A model generated the notes under the pieces. That model was not told where the DNA came from. It was given only the letters and a program-made list of their open reading frames with translations, and made no database searches. Shown piece after piece: positions 1 to 8,008 of a stretch of DNA of 64,000 nt. Source of the DNA: BAIKAL-G1 sp943369525 (GTDB lineage Bacteria; Cyanobacteriota; Cyanobacteriia; PCC-6307; Cyanobiaceae). The position numbers and the translations under genes are program-made. The DNA is taken from NCBI GenBank assembly GCA_943369525.1, contig CALRNL020000002.1:1-64000 (forward strand). The letters run 5' to 3'. Each line of letters begins with the position of its first letter. Positions within the stretch are counted from its first letter, which is position 1.

Positions 1-372
1 GAGCTGCCGGAGGAGGAGGTGAAGGAGCTGCTGTGCCGGGCGCGCCAGCCGGTGAGCCTGGAAACGAAGGTGGGGGATGGGGAGGACACGGAACTGCTGG
101 ACCTGCTGGCATCCGAGGGAGGGGAACCGGGGGATCTGGTGGATGGGGAGTGCCTGCGGGGGGATATGCGGGCGCTGCTGGAGCAGCTGCCGGACCTGCA
201 GGGTCGGGTGCTGAAGATGCGCTACGGGATCGATGTGGATGAACCGATGAGCCTCACCGGCATCGGCCGCATCCTCGGCATGAGCCGCGATCGGGTGCGC
301 AACCTGGAGCGCGATGGCCTGGCTGGCCTGCGTCGCCTCAGCGAGTGCGTGGCTGCCTACGTGGCTGGTTGA
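1..372 (+). CDS. RNA polymerase sigma-70 family factor, C-terminal part (5' end outside window)
   Basis: The reading frame is open from base 1, so the gene starts upstream and only the last 123 codons are present. The visible part matches sigma regions 3 and 4: a linker with the PVSLETKVGDGEDTELLDLL segment, then region 4 with RVLKMRYGID and the helix-turn-helix GIGRILGMSRDRVRNLE that contacts the -35 element. The pattern is that of the primary-like (group 1/2) sigma factors, of which picocyanobacteria carry several. The C-terminus is short and diverged after the helix-turn-helix, which favours a group 2 (non-essential, stress or light related) factor over the housekeeping one. Which paralogue it is cannot be told from this fragment. 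Confidence 0.88.
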   Translation, partial: ELPEEEVKELLCRARQPVSLETKVGDGEDTELLDLLASEGGEPGDLVDGECLRGDMRALLEQLPDLQGRVLKMRYGIDVDEPMSLTGIGRILGMSRDRVRNLERDGLAGLRRLSECVAAYVAG

Positions 373-457
373 CCCCGGGGGCTGGGTTTTACCCGGGCGA
401 AGCCATGGCCCAGCTGTCCATGGATAGCCGTTGGTCCTAGGGAACCGCTAATCCAGC

Positions 458-1732
458 TTGGGAGCGCCGCAATTCAGGCCAGCTGGCGACCATCAAGATG
501 GCTCCAGAGCCCAGCCAACCTGGGGCAGCAGCCAGTTCGTGTTTGATCCCGGCGCGCCCGCGATGGGCCAGCAACTTCTGGCCTGGTGGGAGCGCCATGG
601 CCGCCATGACATTCCCTGGAAGCAGGGGGCTGGGGGCGGCCGGCCACGCGCTGGTGAGGTGCTGGATCCCTACCCGATCTGGGTTGCCGAGGTGATGCTC
701 CAGCAGACCCAGTTGGCGGTGGTGCTGCCCTACTGGCAGCGCTGGTTGGCGGCGATACCGAGCCTGGAGGCCCTAGCCGCCGCCGCTGACCACGACCTGT
801 TCCTGCTCTGGCAGGGGCTGGGCTATTACTCCCGGGCCCGCCGGCTCAGGCAGGGTGCCTTGCAGCTGCTCGCGGCCCCCCCGCCTGGGGATCGGCGGCC
901 CATCGCCGTAAAGCCTGCCGCAGGTGATGGCCTGCCAGCCGATCCCTGGCCCCGCACCGTGGAGGGTTGGCTGGAGCTGCCCGGAATCGGCCGCACCACC
1001 GCCGGCAGCATCCTGTCCTCGGCCTTTGACCAACCGGCTCCGATCCTTGATGGCAATGTCAAACGGGTGCTGGCCCGGTTGATCGCCTGCTCCGAGCCGC
1101 CGGCGCGGCAAACGGCGGCCTTCTGGCAGCTCAGTGGGCAGCTGCTCGATCGCCAGCGGCCCCGCTCCTTCAACCAGGCCCTGATGGACCTGGGCGCCTT
1201 GGTTTGCACGCCGCGCCAGCCCGCCTGCGGCGCCTGCCCCTGGCAGGGCTGCTGCGCTGCCTACGCTGCCGGCGATCCCGCCCGTTATCCCGTGAAGGAG
1301 GCCGCCAAGCCCGTGCCGTTTCAAGTGATTGGGGTGGGCGTGGTGCTCAATGGCGCCGGCCAGGTGTTGATCGACCAGCGGCTTGAAGAAGGCTTACTGG
1401 GGGGATTGTGGGAATTTCCCGGCGGCAAACAGGAGCCAGGCGAGGCGATCGAGGCCACCGTGGCCCGGGAATTGCGGGAAGAACTGGCGATCGAAGTGGT
1501 GGTGGGCGACGAACTGATCAGCCTGGAGCACGCCTACAGCCACAAAAAACTGCGCTTCGTCGTCCATCTCTGCCAGTGGCGCTGCGGGGAGCCCCAGCCC
1601 CTGGCCAGCCAGCAGGTGCGCTGGGTGGACCCCGCCGAGTTGCACCTCTACCCCTTCCCCACGGCCAACGCCCGCATCATTGCGGCCCTGCACCAGCACC
1701 TGGGCCTGGTGGCCCCTGCTGCGGCCGGCTGA
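458..1732 (+). CDS. mutY: A/G-specific adenine DNA glycosylase MutY
   Basis: Base-excision repair enzyme that removes adenine mispaired with 8-oxoguanine. The HhH-GPD glycosylase domain carries VMLQQTQ near residue 75 and the helix-hairpin-helix LPGIGRTTA. Four cysteines, 250, 257, 260 and 266 (spacing 6-2-5), are the 4Fe-4S ligands. A C-terminal NUDIX-like domain that recognises 8-oxoG follows, with FPGGKQEPGE and RELREEL near residues 315-345. The longest frame starts with TTG at 458, but the conserved part begins only near an in-frame ATG at 563 (codon 36); no clear ribosome site favours either. The 3' end overlaps the convergent tsaE gene by 56 nt. Confidence 0.93.
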   Translation: MGAPQFRPAGDHQDGSRAQPTWGSSQFVFDPGAPAMGQQLLAWWERHGRHDIPWKQGAGGGRPRAGEVLDPYPIWVAEVMLQQTQLAVVLPYWQRWLAAIPSLEALAAAADHDLFLLWQGLGYYSRARRLRQGALQLLAAPPPGDRRPIAVKPAAGDGLPADPWPRTVEGWLELPGIGRTTAGSILSSAFDQPAPILDGNVKRVLARLIACSEPPARQTAAFWQLSGQLLDRQRPRSFNQALMDLGALVCTPRQPACGACPWQGCCAAYAAGDPARYPVKEAAKPVPFQVIGVGVVLNGAGQVLIDQRLEEGLLGGLWEFPGGKQEPGEAIEATVARELREELAIEVVVGDELISLEHAYSHKKLRFVVHLCQWRCGEPQPLASQQVRWVDPAELHLYPFPTANARIIAALHQHLGLVAPAAAG

Positions 1733-2282
1733 CCAGGGCGAGGCGGCCCTCGCCTTCGAGCTGGAGTTCCACCTGCCAGGCGCCCTGGGGCCAAAACCCC
1801 AGCCGTTCGGGCCATTCCACCGCCAGCAGGGCCCCCAGGGCGGCGGCCTCCTCCTCCTCCTGGGCAAACAGGTCAGCGGCGGCGGCGGCCAGCTCAAGCC
1901 GGTAGAGGTCCAGGTGCACCAGGGCGGTTAGGCCGCCGCTCCCCTGGCCCTGGTAGTGCTGGGCCAGGGCGAAGGTGGGGCTGGTAATGGCATCGCTGAT
2001 GCCCAGTTCGGCGGCCAGCCCCTGCACGAGGCAGGTTTTGCCGGCGCCGAGGCCGCCGCTTAGCAGCAGGATCGGTGGCTGCCAGGTGGCCGGCCCCAGC
2101 GGGCCGGATCCGGGCGGCCCCTTCCGGCTGGTTCCACCCCCGCCGGTTCCCCAGGGGGTCCCTGGGCCGGCTCCCGCCAACTCCTGGGCCAGGCGCTGGC
2201 CCAGGGCGACGGTGTCGGCCGCATCGGCGAGCCATAGCCGCTCAATCACCCCCTGGGTCGTTCTCCCGGTCGCCCTCTCCAT
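1677..2282 (-). CDS. tsaE: tRNA threonylcarbamoyladenosine biosynthesis ATPase TsaE
   Basis: Small P-loop ATPase that works with TsaB and TsaD to make t6A37 in tRNAs decoding ANN codons. The Walker A motif GGLGAGKT lies at residues 76-83, followed by SPTFAL, HLDLYRLE and VEWPERLG, all typical of the TsaE/YjeE family. At 201 residues it is longer than usual (about 150) because of a Gly/Pro-rich insert at about residues 37-65, ahead of the P-loop, and a Pro/Gly tail. The chosen ATG at 2282 has an in-frame alternative ATG at 2324. It is divergent from ahcY and runs tail-to-tail into mutY with a 56-nt overlap. Confidence 0.9.
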   Translation of the reverse strand: MERATGRTTQGVIERLWLADAADTVALGQRLAQELAGAGPGTPWGTGGGGTSRKGPPGSGPLGPATWQPPILLLSGGLGAGKTCLVQGLAAELGISDAITSPTFALAQHYQGQGSGGLTALVHLDLYRLELAAAAADLFAQEEEEAAALGALLAVEWPERLGFWPQGAWQVELQLEGEGRLALVSRPQQGPPGPGAGAGPQ

Positions 2283-2417
2283 CGACCCCTCAACCGCCTG
2301 ATTCAACGCGTTGGTTGGTTGCATCCCTGTAGATTGTCCACCTCGCGAGCCCGAAGCCTCGGCGACTCTGCAGATATTTCCAACCCATCGCCCTCCCAGT
2401 CGGGAGTGTTCGTTCCC

Positions 2418-3830
2418 ATGGTGGCTACGCCAACCGCTGTGTCGTCTTACATGATCGCCGATCTCGGCCTGGCCGATTGGGGCCGTAAGGAGATCGCCAT
2501 TGCCGAAACCGAGATGCCGGGCCTGATGGCCCTGCGCCGCAAGTTCGGTGCCGAGCAGCCGCTGAAGGGTGCCCGCATCGCCGGCAGCCTGCACATGACG
2601 ATCCAGACGGCTGTCTTGATCGAAACCCTGGTGGCCCTCGGCGCCGAAGTGCGCTGGGCCAGCTGCAACATCTTCTCCACCCAGGACCACGCCGCCGCCG
2701 CCATCGCCGCGGCCGAGATCCCGGTGTTTGCCTATAAGGGCGAAACCCTGGATGAGTATTGGGCCTTCACCCACCGCATCCTCGAGTGGGGCGATGGCGG
2801 CACGCCCAACATGATCCTCGACGACGGTGGCGATGCCACCGGCCTGGTGGTGCTGGGTAGCCGGGCTGAGCAGGATCTCTCCGTTCTCGATAATCCCTCC
2901 AACGAAGAGGAAATTGCCCTCTTCAATTCGATTCGCCAAAAGCTCGCCGCCCAGCCCGGCTTCTATTCCCGCATCTACGCCAACATCCAGGGCGTTACCG
3001 AAGAGACCACCACGGGCGTGGCCCGTCTCTACCAGATGCAGCAGAGTGGCGAGTTGCCCTTCCCGGCCATTAACGTCAACGACTCGGTTACCAAGAGCAA
3101 GTTCGACAACCTCTACGGCTGCCGTGAATCCCTGGTGGATGGCATCAAGCGTGCCACCGACGTGATGGTGGCCGGCAAGGTCGCCCTGGTGCTGGGCTAT
3201 GGCGATGTGGGCAAGGGTTCGGCCCAGTCCCTGCGCGGCCTCGGCGCCACGGTGATGATCGCCGAAATCGATCCGATCTGCGCCCTGCAGGCGGCCATGG
3301 AGGGCTACCGCGTTGTGCGCCTCGATGATGTGGTTGGCGATGTCGACATCTTCGTGACCGCCACCGGCAACTTCCAGGTGATCCGCCACGATCATCTGAT
3401 TGCCATGAAGGACCAGGCGATCGTTTGCAACATCGGCCACTTCGATAACGAAATCGATGTGGCGTCCCTGAAGCAATACACCTGGGACAACATCAAGCCC
3501 CAGGTGGATCACATCATCCTGCCCAACGGCAACCGCATCATCCTGCTGGCCGAGGGCCGGCTGGTGAACCTGGGCTGTGGCACCGGCCACCCCAGTTTCG
3601 TGATGAGCAACTCCTTCACCAACCAGGTTTTGGCCCAGATCGAACTGTTCACCAAGGGTGATCAGTACGGCAAGGAGGTCTATGTGCTGCCCAAGCACCT
3701 CGACGAGATGGTGGCTCGCCTGCACCTGGAGAAAATTGGCGCCAAGCTCACCGAACTGAGCGACACCCAGGCCGCCTACCTCAATATCCCCGTGGCCGGT
3801 CCCTACAAGCCCGACCACTACCGCTACTGA
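2418..3830 (+). CDS. ahcY: S-adenosyl-L-homocysteine hydrolase
   Basis: Reversibly splits S-adenosylhomocysteine into adenosine and homocysteine, clearing the inhibitory product of methyltransferases; cytoplasmic, NAD-dependent. The 470-residue protein begins IADLGLADWGRKEI, has the GSLHMTIQTAVL substrate-site segment, a Rossmann NAD site GYGDVGKGSA, and ends with the conserved tail KPDHYRY whose Lys and Tyr reach into the partner subunit's cofactor site. The frame is open 33 codons further upstream to 2319, but homology starts at ATG 2418, which gives the usual family length. It is monocistronic, with an intrinsic terminator directly downstream. Confidence 0.97.
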   Translation: MVATPTAVSSYMIADLGLADWGRKEIAIAETEMPGLMALRRKFGAEQPLKGARIAGSLHMTIQTAVLIETLVALGAEVRWASCNIFSTQDHAAAAIAAAEIPVFAYKGETLDEYWAFTHRILEWGDGGTPNMILDDGGDATGLVVLGSRAEQDLSVLDNPSNEEEIALFNSIRQKLAAQPGFYSRIYANIQGVTEETTTGVARLYQMQQSGELPFPAINVNDSVTKSKFDNLYGCRESLVDGIKRATDVMVAGKVALVLGYGDVGKGSAQSLRGLGATVMIAEIDPICALQAAMEGYRVVRLDDVVGDVDIFVTATGNFQVIRHDHLIAMKDQAIVCNIGHFDNEIDVASLKQYTWDNIKPQVDHIILPNGNRIILLAEGRLVNLGCGTGHPSFVMSNSFTNQVLAQIELFTKGDQYGKEVYVLPKHLDEMVARLHLEKIGAKLTELSDTQAAYLNIPVAGPYKPDHYRY

Positions 3831-3875
3831 TCCCAGCTAGGCCCCTGGCCTTGGCCCGGTTTCGTTCAATCCCCT

Positions 3876-3902
3876 AGCCCGGCCTTCGGCCGGGCTTTTT
3901 TA
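3876..3902 (+). terminator. Rho-independent terminator of ahcY
   Basis: A 9-bp G+C-rich hairpin, AGCCCGGCC / GGCCGGGCT with a 3-base loop, is followed by a run of seven T, 45 bp after the ahcY stop codon. This is a textbook intrinsic terminator. Confidence 0.9.
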
Positions 3903-4024
3903 TGGGTGGCCCCAGCTTGGGTTCCACGCCAAGGGGCATGCCTTTGGCTAGAGATAGGGACCAGATTTCCGGTTGGAAGCCCTGCTTGGGCGGGGGCTGG
4001 TCCACACTCGGGGTTAGATCCCTG

Positions 4025-4681
4025 GTGGAACCGCAGGTGGCGCCCTTCCTTCAATCCCTCAATGGCCTGGTGGAGCAGTGGGTCGGCCAGTGGGGCTATG
4101 GCGGCATCTTTGCCGCCATGGTTTTGGAAAACGTGATCCCGCCGATTCCTTCGGAGGTGATCATGCCCCTGGCCGGCTTTTATGTGGGCCAGGGCAAACT
4201 CAATTTCGTGCTGGTGGTGTTGGCGGGCCTGGCCGGCACCGTGGTGGGCGCCATGCCCTGGTATGGCCTGGGCCGCTTGCTGAATGAGCAACGGCTCAAG
4301 GGGCTGGTGGAGCGCCATGGCCGTTGGGTGGGCCTGTCCGTTAAGGATCTCGACGATTCCCGGGGTTGGTTTCAGCGCCACGGCGCGGCCGTGGTGTTTT
4401 GGGGCCGGTTGATTCCGGCGATCCGCACCATGATCTCGGTGCCTGCGGGGGTGGAGATGATGCCCTTAGGGCCTTTCCTGTTCTGGACCACGGCCGGCAG
4501 CCTGGTCTGGAACCTGGCCCTAACCAGCGCCGGCTGGGTCTTGGGCAAGCAGTGGCAGCAGGTGCTTGCCTGGATCAAGCCCGTGGAGGGGAGCGTGAAC
4601 AGCCTCCTGGCCCTGGCCCTGCTGGTGGCCATCGGTGCCGTGGGTTTGCGCCTCTGGAAGCGGCGCTCGGCCCGAAGCTGA
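4025..4681 (+). CDS. DedA family membrane protein
   Basis: Polytopic inner-membrane protein of the DedA/SNARE-associated family; members are implicated in lipid carrier recycling and envelope homeostasis. The conserved start of the fold is GYGGIFAAMVLENVIPPIPSE, with the usual IPP(I/L)PSE turn. It is followed by a glycine-rich re-entrant segment (GTVVGAMPWYGLGR) and the second conserved motif FWGRLIPAIRTMISVPAG, in which the Arg and Pro are diagnostic. Hydrophobic helices continue to the C-terminus. The frame stays open back to an ATG at 3902, but that lies in the T-tract of the upstream terminator, so I place the start at GTG 4025 (218 aa, a usual size). Confidence 0.88.
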   Translation: MEPQVAPFLQSLNGLVEQWVGQWGYGGIFAAMVLENVIPPIPSEVIMPLAGFYVGQGKLNFVLVVLAGLAGTVVGAMPWYGLGRLLNEQRLKGLVERHGRWVGLSVKDLDDSRGWFQRHGAAVVFWGRLIPAIRTMISVPAGVEMMPLGPFLFWTTAGSLVWNLALTSAGWVLGKQWQQVLAWIKPVEGSVNSLLALALLVAIGAVGLRLWKRRSARS

Positions 4682-4704
4682 GCGCCGCCCGTTAGCGGGA
4701 CCCC

Positions 4705-5115
4705 TTAGAACGGCACCTCTTCTTCGCTGGGCTCGCCACCGCCGTAGCCACCCCCGGCGAAGCCACCCCCGCCGAACCCAGCGCCGCCCTGGTCAGCGTC
4801 CCGCTTGGAGCCCAGCAATTCGAGCCTGTCGACCCGGATCACCGGCTTGCTGCGCTCCTCGCCGGAGCTCTTATCGGTCCAGCGGTCCAGCTTGAAGGAG
4901 CCGATGATGCCAAGCAGGGAGCCCTTTTTGACGTAGTCGGCGGCCACCTGGGCCTGCTTGCCCCAGATCTCGAGGTTGAACCAGTCCGGTTCATCGTTGG
5001 AGCTGCGGCGGTTCACCGCCAGGGTGAGGTTGGCCACCACGGTGCCCGATTCGAAGTAGCGGACCTCGGGGTCGCGGCCGGCCCGGCCGACAAGGGTGAC
5101 GGAGTTCACGCCCAT
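4705..5115 (-). CDS. ssb: Single-stranded DNA-binding protein
   Basis: OB-fold protein that coats single-stranded DNA during replication and repair and recruits partners through its C-terminal tip. It begins MGVNSVTLVGRAGRDPEVRY, then SGTVVANLTLAVNR and WFNLEIWGKQAQVAADYVKKG. A glycine-rich linker follows and an acidic tail ending EEEVPF; the tail keeps the hydrophobic VPF tip, a variation on the classical DDDIPF. The frame extends far upstream to 5487, but homology starts at the ATG at 5115, giving 136 aa. It is divergent from the lipoprotein gene at 5361. Confidence 0.95.
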   Translation of the reverse strand: MGVNSVTLVGRAGRDPEVRYFESGTVVANLTLAVNRRSSNDEPDWFNLEIWGKQAQVAADYVKKGSLLGIIGSFKLDRWTDKSSGEERSKPVIRVDRLELLGSKRDADQGGAGFGGGGFAGGGYGGGEPSEEEVPF

Positions 5116-5360
5116 GGGATTGGTCAAGGAGGTTGGGGAAACAATGATGCGCCACCTGGTTGCGGCGTCTTGCTTTCCCAGTTCCACCCTTTCACCCGGG
5201 TGTTCCGCCGCTAGCTCCCCAAGGTCCCATGGTTGGCGCTGCCAGGGCCTGCGAAACTGGGGCCATGGCAGGACGTTGGCGATTGGGGGCCCGTTGGGCC
5301 GGCAGGTTGGGGTCCCTGGGGCCTGGTCTGGGCCGGCAGGGGGCTGGGACCGGTCCCCAG

Positions 5361-6686
5361 ATGGCCTCGGTTCGGACGCTGGCGTTTGGACTGGCGTTGG
5401 CCGTGGCCCTAGGGGGGTGTGCGGCCCGCCCTCAGGCCCAGAAGCCAGCCCCGCGGCAGATCGAGTTCTGGACCCTGGACCTCTCACCCAAGTTCAATGG
5501 CTATCTCCAGGCGGTGATCGCCGATTGGGAGGCGCTCCATCCCGGCGTCAAGGTTCATTGGGTCGACCTGCCCTGGGGGTCGGTGGAGCGCAAGTTGCTG
5601 GCGGCGGTGTTTGCCCGCACGGCGCCAGATGTGGTCAATCTCAATCCCCTGTTTGCCGCCAATCTGGCCAGCAAGGGCGGCCTGCTGCCCCTCGATCCGC
5701 TCCTGCCCGCCTCCGCCGCCAGCAGCTATCTCGCCCCGATCTGGGGCGCGGGCCGCAGCGAGGGACCGCCCCTGGCGGGCGTTCCAACCCGCCACCAGTA
5801 CACGCTGCCCTGGTACCTCACCACCCGCATCACCCTGGCCAACCGCCAGTTGCTCAACCAGGCCGGCTATGCCAAGCCCCCCCGCACCTGGGCCGAGGTG
5901 CCCGCCTATGCGGAGGCGGTGAAACGGCGCACCGGCCGCTACGCCCTGTTCGTCACCGTGGTGCCGGATGACTCGGCCGAATTGTTGGAGTCGATGGTCC
6001 AGATGGGGGTGACCCTGCTCGATGGCCGCCACCGGGCCGCCTTCAACAGTCCCGCCGGCCGCCGCGCCTTTGCCTTCTGGACTGATCTCTATCGGCGCGG
6101 CCTGCTGCCGCGGGAAGTGGTGAGCCAGGGCTATCGCCGGGCCATCGAGCTGTATCAGAGCGGCGATTTGGCCCAGGTGGCGAGCGGCGCCGAGTATCTG
6201 CGGGCGATTGACACCAATGCCCCCCGGGTCGCCGCCGTGACGGCCCCCTATCCCCCCCTGGTGGGGCCCGGCGGTGCATCGAACGTGGCCGTGATGAACC
6301 TGGCGATCTCGCGCCAGACGGCCCTGCCTAAGGAGGCCCTCAGTTTTGCCCTGTTCCTGACCGATGGGCCGAACCAGGCCCGCTTTGCTAACCAGGCCCG
6401 GGTCTTGCCCTCCTCCAGGACCGCCCTCCAGGCCGTGGCGGCGGACCTGGAGCGGGATCGCCCCACCGATGCCCAGGGGCGGCTGGTGCGCCAGGCCCGG
6501 CAGCTGTCGGTGCAGACCCTGGCCCTGGCCCAGGTGTTGGTGCCCCCCAGCCCGGGGGTGAAGCGGCTGCAGACCGTGATTTATACCCAGCTGCAACGGG
6601 CCATGCTCGGCCAGCTCAGCAGCGATCGGGCCCTGGCCGAGGCCGAGCGCCAATGGAACAGCTATGCCACGGCCCGCTGGCCCTGA
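5361..6686 (+). CDS. Extracellular solute-binding lipoprotein, sugar ABC-type (family 1)
   Basis: Predicted periplasmic substrate-binding lipoprotein. The chosen ATG gives MASVRTLAFGLALAVALGGC, a short basic N-terminus, a hydrophobic stretch and the lipobox LGGC; the longer frame from 5160 would bury this signal. The mature protein starts IEFWTLDLSPKFNGYL, the typical first strand of maltose-type binding proteins, followed by DVVNLNP and by TRITLANRQLLNQAGY (substrate-site lobe). No permease or ATPase gene is adjacent, so the partner transporter must be elsewhere. It lies just upstream of rpaB on the same strand but with a 231-nt gap, so it probably has its own transcript. The ligand cannot be told. 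Confidence 0.85.
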   Translation: MASVRTLAFGLALAVALGGCAARPQAQKPAPRQIEFWTLDLSPKFNGYLQAVIADWEALHPGVKVHWVDLPWGSVERKLLAAVFARTAPDVVNLNPLFAANLASKGGLLPLDPLLPASAASSYLAPIWGAGRSEGPPLAGVPTRHQYTLPWYLTTRITLANRQLLNQAGYAKPPRTWAEVPAYAEAVKRRTGRYALFVTVVPDDSAELLESMVQMGVTLLDGRHRAAFNSPAGRRAFAFWTDLYRRGLLPREVVSQGYRRAIELYQSGDLAQVASGAEYLRAIDTNAPRVAAVTAPYPPLVGPGGASNVAVMNLAISRQTALPKEALSFALFLTDGPNQARFANQARVLPSSRTALQAVAADLERDRPTDAQGRLVRQARQLSVQTLALAQVLVPPSPGVKRLQTVIYTQLQRAMLGQLSSDRALAEAERQWNSYATARWP

Positions 6687-6917
6687 GCGGGGCGCTCGGT
6701 AGCGATGGCGCCGTTAACCGTGCTTGCGCCGGTGCCCCAGGGCTGGCCGCTGGATCGGCCGCTCGGGTCGCTCCTGGCGGGCGGCGCCTGCTCCTAGCCG
6801 TGTCAGGAAACAAAGAAAACCTTAAATCTCCCGATTTGCTGCCCTATTGGCGGCTTTAGGTCAGGGAAACGCTGATGACAACGGGTAGGGTTGCGCTTCT
6901 TCATCCCCGGCCCGGCT

Positions 6918-7859
6918 ATGTCCCTGGAGGATCAGCCCCTACACCAGCAGGGTTTTATCAGTCAGGACAGCTCCGACCAGGCCACGGATCCCGTATCTGC
7001 CCTAGAAGCCAGCCTGGCTTCACCGTCCTTGGGCCTGGAAGACGCTGAGCTGGACATCGATCCAGGTCAGGACCTGGACTATCCGGCAGGCCAGCCCCCC
7101 GCTAGGGGGGAACACCGGGCCACCCTGTTGGTGGTTGATGACGAGGCGGCCGTGCGCCGGGTGCTGGTGATGCGCCTGCATCTGGCCGGGTATCGGGTGA
7201 TCTGCGCCGAAGATGGCGAGCAGGCCCTGGCCCTCTTCCACCAGGAGCAGCCCGATCTGGTGGTGCTCGATGTGATGTTGCCGAAGCTGGATGGCTTCGC
7301 CGTCTGTCGGCGTCTGCGGGCCGAATCCTGCGTGCCAATCATCTTCCTTTCCGCCCTAGATGCCATCACCGAGCGGGTGGCGGGCCTGGACCTGGGCGCC
7401 GACGATTACTTGCCCAAGCCCTTTAGCCCCAAGGAACTGGAGGCCCGGATCGCCACGATCCTGCGCCGGGTCGGCCGCGGCTCGGCGACCGCCGAACCGC
7501 GGGAAGTGGTCGCGGGCCAGGGCGTGTTGCGGGTCGGCGACCTGGTGGTGGACACCAACCGCCGCCAGGTGACCCGCGATGGCGAGCGCATCGGCCTCAC
7601 TTACACCGAATTCAGCCTGCTGGAGCTGCTCTTCCGCGAGCCCGGCCGGGTGGTGCCCCGGGCCGAGATCCTCGAGCAGCTCTGGGGCTATCCGCCGCGC
7701 CGCGCCGCCGACCTGCGGGTGGTGGATGTGTACGTGGCCCGGCTGCGGGGCAAGCTCGAACCCGATCCCCGCAACCCGGAGCTGATCCTCACCGTGCGCG
7801 GCACGGGCTACGCCTCCCAACGCATGGGAGAGCCCGCCCTGGTGGCCGCGGCCGGTTGA
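6918..7859 (+). CDS. rpaB: OmpR-family response regulator RpaB
   Basis: Two-component regulator that in cyanobacteria is phosphorylated by Hik33/NblS and controls photosystem I, high-light and phycobilisome genes. It has an N-terminal receiver domain (LLVVDDEAAVRRVLVMRL, phosphoacceptor Asp in VVLDVMLPKLDG, Lys in YLPKPF) and a C-terminal winged-helix DNA-binding domain (TYTEFSLLELLFREPGRVV, YPPRRAADLRVVDVYVARLR). The receiver sequence RAESCVPIIFLSALD and the spacing match RpaB rather than other OmpR members. An acidic extension of about 65 residues precedes the receiver. The start could be TTG 6891, ATG 6918 or a site downstream; I use ATG 6918. It is followed by lysS, a frequent picocyanobacterial neighbour. 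Confidence 0.93.
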   Translation: MSLEDQPLHQQGFISQDSSDQATDPVSALEASLASPSLGLEDAELDIDPGQDLDYPAGQPPARGEHRATLLVVDDEAAVRRVLVMRLHLAGYRVICAEDGEQALALFHQEQPDLVVLDVMLPKLDGFAVCRRLRAESCVPIIFLSALDAITERVAGLDLGADDYLPKPFSPKELEARIATILRRVGRGSATAEPREVVAGQGVLRVGDLVVDTNRRQVTRDGERIGLTYTEFSLLELLFREPGRVVPRAEILEQLWGYPPRRAADLRVVDVYVARLRGKLEPDPRNPELILTVRGTGYASQRMGEPALVAAAG

Positions 7860-8008
7860 TCGCTCCCTGAACGGTTAGCTCCAAGCCGATCCTGGCGCCC
7901 CTAATCCTTACCCCCCTAATCAAAGGGGGCGAAACCAGCTGATCCCTGGGTGGTCCGGGCTTCCCCTGCGGTCCTGCAGGATGGAACCCACCTGAGAGCC
8001 CTGCTGCC

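Noticed and set aside
1677..3818. A 713-codon minus-strand frame across ahcY
   Set aside because: Only its last 201-215 codons (tsaE) resemble a protein; the rest is the mirror of the strongly conserved ahcY coding strand.
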